Below are positions 7,590 to 12,555 of a stretch of DNA of 12,555 nucleotides, in pieces. This DNA is from Pirellulaceae bacterium. GTDB lineage: Bacteria > Planctomycetota > Planctomycetia > Pirellulales > Pirellulaceae. The translations under genes and the position numbers were made by a program. Each line of letters begins with the position of its first letter. Position 1 is the stretch's first letter. The notes beneath the pieces are model-generated. The model did not search any database. It had not been told where the DNA came from and worked only from the letters and a program-made list of their open reading frames with translations. Where the stretch lies: contig JADLDX010000419.1 in assembly GCA_020846515.1 (NCBI GenBank), positions 1 to 12,555 on the forward strand, in the 5' to 3' direction.

Positions 7590-7658
7590 CGTCACAAGCT
7601 TCAATTACGTTCAGTTTGGTGGAAAAATCGCCCCCATACTATAACGCTTTTGATGCGA

Positions 7659-8060
7659 TCATTGGCCTGGTGTCTGGCCTGAATTCTCTGGCCTGCTGAC
7701 GGAGAGCAGACTTTTGATTTGCCCAACAGCCAAACTCAGAGATTGTGCGGCCATGCGAAAATTCATATGACCCGACACCTCAGGCTGAATCGATATGAGC
7801 AACTCTGTGGCTTTACTCAAAATGGTCAGCTTTTTACGAGCCATCTTCAAATAGCCAGCCGCGTCGCCAGCGTCCAGCGACGGCCCTAATGCCAACATGA
7901 AGTCATATAGGTCACGATGCACACTCGCCAACTCTTCGTCATCTTTGACCTCATCGGAGTGCTTCAAGAAGGTACGCACCATCCAGATGTGAGCCACTTG
8001 CGCATCGATGCTGGCCATCAGTTGCTGGTCGTTTTCCAGGCGTTTAGGCTCGTCGTTCAT
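7659..8060 (-). CDS. Conserved-looking helical protein of unknown function
   Basis: A 133-residue soluble protein that I cannot assign to a named family. It has no signal peptide or membrane segment. The sequence is almost entirely amphipathic helix, with blocks AQVAHIWMVRTFLKHSDE (21-38), ELASVHRDLYDFMLALGPS (43-61), DAAGYLKMARKKLTILSKAT (66-85), ELLISIQPEV (86-95) and FRMAAQSLSLAVGQIKSLLS (101-120), then a polar tail. Aromatic and His residues sit in the helices (HIW, HRDLYDF, GHMNF), which suggests a small four- or five-helix bundle. The ATG at 8060 has only a weak GA-rich site upstream. Codon use matches its neighbours and it does not overlap them. Its stop is 69 bases before the FHA-cyclase ATG on the same strand, so a shared transcript and functional link are plausible but unproven. 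Confidence 0.75.
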   Translation of the reverse strand: MNDEPKRLENDQQLMASIDAQVAHIWMVRTFLKHSDEVKDDEELASVHRDLYDFMLALGPSLDAGDAAGYLKMARKKLTILSKATELLISIQPEVSGHMNFRMAAQSLSLAVGQIKSLLSVSRPENSGQTPGQ

Positions 8061-8262
8061 ACTACGATTGTTCGCTCTCTAAGGCTCTGCAGGTGATTTG
8101 TATTCTGAGCCCGTCGACAATTTGTCTCGAATCCCAGGAATATTTGCTGACAACCTTACGTCATGGTTATGGTTGTTTTCGGGGGACAACGATGCTTTCC
8201 AGACGCCTGCCAGGTGTTTGCCAGAGGCCTGTCGAAGTGCTTAGCAGAGTTTGAGCGGCGGG

Positions 8263-9462
8263 TTAGCAACGCAGCACAGTCTGGCCACTCACGCGGCGTA
8301 TCAGTCTTCGCATTTCCAACACGCTCAAGGTGCTCAACACCCGTGCCACTGGCAAGCCACTTTTTGTTACCACCAGGTTGATATCGGTGGGCTCTACACC
8401 GATGGCTCCCAGGACGCGTGACTCTTGATCGTTCAAGGTCAGCTCCATGGGATGTCTCACGTTGACCTCGGGGCTGATTTGGATCCCTTCGACCAATGGA
8501 CCAAGTTGATCAAGAATGTCATCGGGATCTTCCGTTAGATAGGCACCGTCACGAATCAACGCATGACAGCCGCGGGCGGATGGCGAACTAACCAGCCCGG
8601 GTATGGCAAAAACCTCTCGCCCCTGTTCGCCAGCATGTCTGGCGGTGATCAGCGCGCCGGAACGAGTGGCAGCTTCAACCACCAATGTGCCCAGAGCCAG
8701 TCCGCTGATCAGGCGGTTGCGTTGAGGAAACATGCCCTTTTTCGGTTTCATGAATGGCGGCATCTCGCTGATGAGCGCACCATGCTCCACGATCTGCAGC
8801 GCGAGTTCTTCGTGTTGGGGCGGATAGATTTCATGCACGCCACTACTGAGCACCGCGATTGTTCGGCCGCCACCATCGATGGCTCCGCGATGCGCCGCTG
8901 CGTCAATGCCCCGCGCCAGTCCGCTAACGATCGTCAAACCTGCGCGGGCCAAAACGCGCCCAAACCTTTCGGCTTGCGTGCGACCATAGTTCGACGCACC
9001 ACGCGTGCCGACAATCGCCAATGCCAAACCATCGCATGGTTTCAGTTCGCCTCGGACGTACAACACGCCAGGTGGATCGGGGAGTTCCCGCAGCAGACGC
9101 GGAAAACGTGGATGGCTGGGACGCAGAATATCAATTTGCGCCTCGGCGCATTGCTGAATCACTTGATCGGCAAGTTCCTTGAACTCGCTGGATCGCAAGC
9201 GTCGAGCCAACGCTATACCGACGCCCTGCACCTCAGCCAGTTCACCCGGCGCGGCATTCAAAACGGCTTCCGGCGTACCAAATGTATCCAGCAAACTGCC
9301 AAGCGTGATCGGCCCCACACCTGTGGTCAGCACGAGCGCCAGATAGTGACGCAGGCCGTCGTCGCTCGCACCGCCTCGAGGACTAGTGGGCCTCAACTCA
9401 GTCGTTGAGGCCGGAGAATTTGAGTGGGGAGTCTTGCCAACGCGTGAATCGGTCGAACTCAT
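8263..9462 (-). CDS. dprA: DNA-processing protein DprA (RecA loader)
   Basis: DprA binds incoming single-stranded DNA during natural transformation and loads RecA. From the ATG at 9462 the protein has 399 residues, long but within range because of an extra polar N-terminus. Residues about 37-95 form the helical SAM/HhH-like region (LALVLTTGVGPITLGSLLDTFG). The Rossmann-like core follows with GTRGASNYGR (152-161, for the usual GSRxxSxYG), SGLARGID (180-187), FPQRNRLISGL (245-255) and EAATRSGALITARHA (263-277). The last 60 or so residues fit the DprA winged-helix domain (ESRVLGAIGVEPTDINLVVTKSGL). A TTG at 9498 is an alternative start, but GGAGG six bases before the ATG decides for 9462. It follows clpP by 109 bases on the same strand, so co-transcription with the protease genes is possible. 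Confidence 0.96.
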   Translation of the reverse strand: MSSTDSRVGKTPHSNSPASTTELRPTSPRGGASDDGLRHYLALVLTTGVGPITLGSLLDTFGTPEAVLNAAPGELAEVQGVGIALARRLRSSEFKELADQVIQQCAEAQIDILRPSHPRFPRLLRELPDPPGVLYVRGELKPCDGLALAIVGTRGASNYGRTQAERFGRVLARAGLTIVSGLARGIDAAAHRGAIDGGGRTIAVLSSGVHEIYPPQHEELALQIVEHGALISEMPPFMKPKKGMFPQRNRLISGLALGTLVVEAATRSGALITARHAGEQGREVFAIPGLVSSPSARGCHALIRDGAYLTEDPDDILDQLGPLVEGIQISPEVNVRHPMELTLNDQESRVLGAIGVEPTDINLVVTKSGLPVARVLSTLSVLEMRRLIRRVSGQTVLRC

Positions 9463-9468
9463 CTTCGC

Positions 9469-9473
9469 CCTCC
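9469..9473 (-). promoter_or_regulatory. Ribosome binding site that fixes the dprA start
   Basis: Read on the minus strand this is GGAGG inside GGGAGGG, six bases before ATG 9462. It falls inside the reading frame that would begin at the TTG at 9498, so it supports initiation at the ATG rather than the longer form. Confidence 0.7.
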
Positions 9474-9571
9474 CAACAAACCGCAACCCTTGTTTCAAGT
9501 CGGGGAAAGGGTGGCGGCAGGTTCACGATCAGTCAATTGCGGCGATCCAATCGTCAGCCATTTCAGATAGG

Positions 9572-10192
9572 CTAGCTGGCGGCCGGTGGAGCAGGAGCAG
9601 TAGCATCGCGAGGCATCGATTCGATTGCCTTGTCGATCAAGCCGTACTCAACGGCTTCCTCGGCCGACATGAATCGATCGCGATCGGTATCGCGCTCAAT
9701 TTGGGTTAGCGATTGTCCCGAATGTTTCAGGAGAATCTCGTTCAGCTTCTGCTTAATGCGTTTGAATTCTCGAGCATGAATCGAGATTTCTTCGGCTGTA
9801 CCTTGCATGCCCGCTAGTGGTTGGTGAATCATGATGCGGGCGTTGGGCAACGCATAGCGTTTGCCGGCGGCACCAGCGGCCAATAGCACGGCGCCCATCG
9901 ACGCAGCCTGACCGATGCAATAGGTCGCTACGTCACAGGAAACAAACTGCATCGTATCGTAGATCGCCAAACCGGCGCTGACGCTGCCACCAGGCGAATT
10001 AATGTACAAGTGAATGTCCGCTTTGGGGTCGTCGGACTGGAGAAACAACATTTGAGCGACGAGGGCATTGGCCACTTCGTCGTCGACTTGCGAACCCAAG
10101 AAGATAATCCGGTCTTTCAGGAGCCGACTGTATATGTCGTATACTCGTTCTTCCCGACCGTTCTTCTCAATGACGTACGGAATCGTTGGCAT
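9572..10192 (-). CDS. clpP: ATP-dependent Clp protease proteolytic subunit, canonical copy
   Basis: This is the serine protease subunit that forms tetradecameric barrels and degrades proteins unfolded by ClpX or ClpA/C. It has 206 residues, a normal length. The catalytic triad is complete: Ser98 in [15 protein letters not shown], His123 in [10 protein letters not shown] and Asp172 in [14 protein letters not shown]. The oxyanion/substrate-strand motif [20 protein letters not shown] spans 63-82. The N-terminus keeps the standard axial-loop sequence ([27 protein letters not shown], 7-33), so it should dock an ATPase. The tail after residue 193 is Ala/Pro-rich and probably disordered. It lies 148 bases after a second clpP on the same strand; the gap holds a TTGACT (10290-10285) that could be a -35 element but lacks a good -10. 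No clpX is present in the window. Confidence 0.97.
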   Translation of the reverse strand: MPTIPYVIEKNGREERVYDIYSRLLKDRIIFLGSQVDDEVANALVAQMLFLQSDDPKADIHLYINSPGGSVSAGLAIYDTMQFVSCDVATYCIGQAASMGAVLLAAGAAGKRYALPNARIMIHQPLAGMQGTAEEISIHAREFKRIKQKLNEILLKHSGQSLTQIERDTDRDRFMSAEEAVEYGLIDKAIESMPRDATAPAPPAAS

Positions 10193-10340
10193 GCTATCAA
10201 TCCGTTCTTGCTTAATTTAACTGATGTTTGGCTGATCTTGAGTTGCCCGGGTAAGACTGGATAGCCCTACCACAGACCTATAGAAGTCAACGCTTTAGAA
10301 ATCACGCGGTAGCATTGGAGTCAATGTGCCGGCGAATTCA

Positions 10341-11015
10341 CTAGTCGTTGTTGTCTTCTTGTTCCGCGACTTGCTTGGTCAGCAATTGATCGACCAAGCC
10401 ATACTCCTTAGCGGCCTCAGCGGTGAGGAAGAAGTCGCGATCAGCGTCTTTGGCAATCTGTTCAACACTCTTGCCCGTGTGGCTTGAGAGAATGTGATTG
10501 AGCATATCTCGATAACGCAGGATTTCATTGGCTTGAATCTCAATGTCCGAGATCTGGCCCGATACACCGCCGGCTGGTTGATGAACCATGACACGGCTAT
10601 TGGGCAGGCAGAATCGCTTGCCTTTGGTTCCGCCAGCCAAGAGCACGGCAGCACCGCTAGCGGCCTGGCCTACACAATAGGTAGCGACCGGGCACGAGAG
10701 CATTTGCATCGTATCGTAAATTGCCAAGGTGGCGATCACATCGCCGCCTGGACTGTTGAGATAAAAATGAATGTCCTTGCGACGATTTTCGCTTTGCAAG
10801 TACAGCAACTTCATCACTACTTCGTTGGCATTGCCGGTGTGAATCTCACCTTGGAGAAACACGATGCGGTTTTCCAGCAACAGATCGCCGAGCGTCAGTT
10901 GACGTTGGCGCTGATAGCTCGCCGATGCGTACGAATTGCTAAGCTCGCCTAGTGGATGGTCGCCGATGGTGTGATGGCCCATGGAATGGTTATTTGGGGG
11001 CAGCCGAGAATCCAA
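10341..11015 (-). CDS. clpP: ATP-dependent Clp protease proteolytic subunit, divergent second copy
   Basis: This second ClpP subunit has 224 residues from a TTG start at 11015. The triad is complete: Ser120 in YCVGQAASGAAVLLAGG, His145 in RVMVHQPAGG and Asp194 in KDADRDFFLTAEAA, so it should be catalytically competent. It differs from its neighbour in two places. The first 38 residues are a polar, His-rich extension that lacks the [17 protein letters not shown] axial-loop sequence and reads YQRQRQLTLGDLLLENRIVF instead. The strand motif is [20 protein letters not shown] (85-104), where the usual SVSAG is DVIAT. These changes suggest a partner subunit in a mixed ClpP1P2 barrel rather than a redundant copy (inference from mixed systems known in other bacteria). 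An ATG at 10982 is an alternative start without a ribosome site. The gene lies 273 bases after tig on the same strand. Confidence 0.95.
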   Translation of the reverse strand: MDSRLPPNNHSMGHHTIGDHPLGELSNSYASASYQRQRQLTLGDLLLENRIVFLQGEIHTGNANEVVMKLLYLQSENRRKDIHFYLNSPGGDVIATLAIYDTMQMLSCPVATYCVGQAASGAAVLLAGGTKGKRFCLPNSRVMVHQPAGGVSGQISDIEIQANEILRYRDMLNHILSSHTGKSVEQIAKDADRDFFLTAEAAKEYGLVDQLLTKQVAEQEDNND

Positions 11016-11021
11016 CGTGCG

Positions 11022-11029
11022 CTCCTTCT
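11022..11029 (-). promoter_or_regulatory. Strong ribosome binding site for a TTG start
   Basis: AGAAGGAG, read on the minus strand, lies six bases before the TTG at 11015. This near-perfect anti-Shine-Dalgarno match decides for the TTG over the in-frame ATG at 10982, which has only C- and A-rich sequence upstream. It adds 11 residues to the second ClpP. Confidence 0.7.
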
Positions 11030-11216
11030 AGTGGTTCCAGGAAATAACTCGTGCGAGCCGGTTTGACTCTCAACCCACAATGTTGGCCAATTGGACCATT
11101 TTGGCAAGCCCGCTTGCTAGAGATTTTGCTGGCAACGGAAGATTATTCGTTCAGCTGCCAGAGAAACACAGCCGGCTAACTTGCCATTGCAGGTCGAATT
11201 GAGTTCACTTTGTTCC

Positions 11217-11250
11217 AGCGGGAACAGAGAGGAATGATTCTCTGCCCGCT
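11217..11250 (-). terminator. Bulged hairpin after the trigger factor gene
   Basis: AGCGGG (11217-11222) pairs with CCCGCT (11245-11250) and, past a two-base AA bulge, CAGAGA (11225-11230) pairs with TCTCTG (11239-11244), closing an 8-base loop. This gives 12 base pairs starting about 38 bases after the tig stop. There is no U tract on the minus strand, so it could be an imperfect terminator, a processing site or a stabilising structure between tig and clpP. A smaller hairpin (GCAAG/CTTGC, 11104-11117) lies further along the same gap. Confidence 0.4.
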
Positions 11251-11288
11251 CAAAATGAATAGAAATACCGATCGGACTTTATGCCGGA

Positions 11289-12555
11289 TCAGTCATTTTT
11301 CTTATCAGCTTCAGGTAGCTTTGGAGCGCCGGGGAATGCGGCTGCATCGTTATCATGTGCCGCTTCAGGAATGGCAACTACTTGACCTGAAATCAAGAAG
11401 TCGATGCTGCTGGACTCAACGTCCTTCTTGAGGAACTCTTGATCTTGGATCTCTGTAATCTTCGCCGCGGCAGCGATCTTGTCGATCACTTGACGCTCGA
11501 TGATTTGATTGCGAACGGCATCCATTTGACCTGACTTTTCCAGCCGAGCTCGCATGCGGCGAGCTGACATGTCGCTCTGCTCTGCGAGCAAGCCAATCTC
11601 AGCATCGTATTCTTCACTGGAAGGTTCCAGCTTCAGTTCTTCAGCGATTTTCTCTAGCACGAAGTGTTCGCGCAAAGCTTCAATCGTCGAGTTGCGCGCG
11701 TTGTTGCGGGCGACATTGACGTATTGGTTGATCTGGTCGCGGGTGAAGCGGCTGCGCTGAAGTTCGAGTACCAAACGTTGTAGCTCGCGATTGGTTTGCT
11801 TGTTGACCAAGCTTTCGGGCATTTCCCAATCAGCGCCTTCAGTCAGCTTCGACACGATCTGCTTTCGCAGGTCTTGGTGCTGATGATAAACAAATTGTCG
11901 CTCGAGTTCTTCGCGAACAAAGCCGCGCAAATCATCGGTCGAATCAAAGCCCAGCGTCGACAGAAGCGAAGGCGTCAAGTCGTTGATCTGGATACGGCGA
12001 ATTTCGGTAACATCAAACTCTGCGCGCAAGCTCTTGCCACGGTGCTCGGGGTTGGGCGCTGAGTCAGAAATCGTGATAGTGGTTTCGCGTTTTTCGCCTT
12101 CTTTGACGCCAGTCAGCAAGGCACCACAATTTTCAATGATGGCATCGCCGAAGGACAGTTTGGTGCGCAAAGCAACTTGCTGCTCATCGGATTGCGAAAA
12201 CAGTTCGTCATTTTCGTAGAATTTGATATTCAGCGTCAGCAGGTCGCCCAGTTGAGCTTCACCGTCGACGGCGTCACCAGGGGCAAATCGCGACAGAGTG
12301 CGTGCCGTCTGACGATCGACATCTTCATCAGTCAGATTAAAGGCCAGACGCTTGAGTTCTAGGCCTTCCCACTGAGGGGTCTCAAAGTCAGGCCGAACTT
12401 CAATGTCGAATTCGTACCGGAAATCTCCCTCGGCGGGTACTTCGATGACTTTATAATCAAAGACAGGTTCGCTGATGGCCGAAAAATGTCCACCTTCGGT
12501 TACTTGCTGCAGGCTCTCAATGACCAGCGAGTTCTTGAACTGGTCGGCTACTTCG
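11289..12555 (-). CDS. tig: Trigger factor, ribosome-associated chaperone (5' part missing)
   Basis: The frame is open from the right edge to a TGA at 11289 and shows 421 residues; about 65-80 N-terminal residues, including the ribosome-binding loop, probably lie outside. Visible residues 1-100 hold the end of the ribosome-binding domain and the linker strand (FRYEFDIEVRPDFETPQWEGLEL, 45-67). The PPIase-like domain follows at about 103-190 (GDLLTLNIKFYENDELF; LTGVKEGEKRETTITI; LRAEFDVTEI). Its sequence differs from the E. coli FKBP-type pocket region (no [10 protein letters not shown]-like motif), so prolyl isomerase activity is doubtful. The C-terminal helical chaperone arms run from NDLTPSLLSTLGF to about residue 380, ending in a Pro/Ala/Asp-rich tail. 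The frame continues through the TTG at 12170, so an ATG-like start there is an artefact. Position upstream of clpP matches the widespread tig-clpP order. Confidence 0.9.
   Translation of the reverse strand, partial: EVADQFKNSLVIESLQQVTEGGHFSAISEPVFDYKVIEVPAEGDFRYEFDIEVRPDFETPQWEGLELKRLAFNLTDEDVDRQTARTLSRFAPGDAVDGEAQLGDLLTLNIKFYENDELFSQSDEQQVALRTKLSFGDAIIENCGALLTGVKEGEKRETTITISDSAPNPEHRGKSLRAEFDVTEIRRIQINDLTPSLLSTLGFDSTDDLRGFVREELERQFVYHQHQDLRKQIVSKLTEGADWEMPESLVNKQTNRELQRLVLELQRSRFTRDQINQYVNVARNNARNSTIEALREHFVLEKIAEELKLEPSSEEYDAEIGLLAEQSDMSARRMRARLEKSGQMDAVRNQIIERQVIDKIAAAAKITEIQDQEFLKKDVESSSIDFLISGQVVAIPEAAHDNDAAAFPGAPKLPEADKKND

Noticed and set aside
8563..9408. 281-codon plus-strand ORF opposite dprA
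   Set aside because: The complementary strand carries all DprA motifs in one continuous frame. The antisense frame shows only low-complexity Gln/Arg/Thr-rich sequence.
11016..11288. CIRCE (HrcA) operator ahead of the clpP genes
   Set aside because: I looked for TTAGCACTC-N9-GAGTGCTAA or a close variant and found none.
11289..12170. Trigger factor starting at the TTG at 12170
   Set aside because: The same frame continues upstream to the window edge with trigger-factor sequence, so this codon is an internal Leu.
1..12555. CRISPR array, tRNA or rRNA genes, insertion sequences, toxin-antitoxin pair
   Set aside because: No regularly spaced direct repeats, cloverleaf or rRNA-like sequence, and no transposase or toxin-antitoxin coding signal on either strand.

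Overview
The window looks like chromosome of a planctomycete, most likely of the Pirellula/Rhodopirellula type. This is inferred from an exported sulfatase beside a secreted protein with a planctomycete-style jelly-roll N-terminus, from two adjacent clpP genes behind the trigger factor gene, from frequent weak Shine-Dalgarno sites, and from moderate GC. Almost every gene lies on the minus strand; only the lactate permease gene is on the plus strand. I see no mobile element, CRISPR array, tRNA or rRNA.

Layout, read left to right. Positions 1-600 hold the N-terminal 200 residues of a secreted protein that runs off the left edge. Positions 728-2269 encode an exported S1 sulfatase with the CSPTR formylglycine motif. 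A perfect palindrome (699-719), a candidate promoter and an operator-like inverted repeat separate these two. A 315-base divergent gap (2270-2584) follows, then an LctP/LldP-type lactate permease (2585-4216, plus). It converges on a lipoprotein with a CsgG/LpoB-like N-terminal region and a TPR-like segment (4304-5551). A long hairpin (5682-5726) abuts the stop codon of the next gene, an FHA-GAF-class III nucleotide cyclase (5727-7589). Upstream of that are a 133-residue helical protein of unknown function (7659-8060), dprA (8263-9462), a canonical clpP (9572-10192), a divergent second clpP with a TTG start (10341-11015) and the trigger factor gene tig, which runs off the right edge.

How the genes fit together. 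The right half is a protein quality-control block: the tig-clpP order is widely conserved, but the slot where clpX often sits holds a second clpP and then dprA, the RecA loader for incoming single-stranded DNA. The middle is a signalling block: a cyclase with phosphothreonine-binding and GAF-like sensor regions, preceded by a small helical protein that may be co-transcribed, and followed by an envelope lipoprotein. The left part is catabolic: an exported sulfatase and secreted protein for sulfated polymers, and a carboxylate importer.

The observations most worth following are the cyclase active site, where the usual base-selecting lysine is an aspartate; the paired ClpP subunits, one without the normal axial-loop sequence; and two strong palindromes that may be dispersed repeats. 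I found no clear-cut novel multi-gene system.
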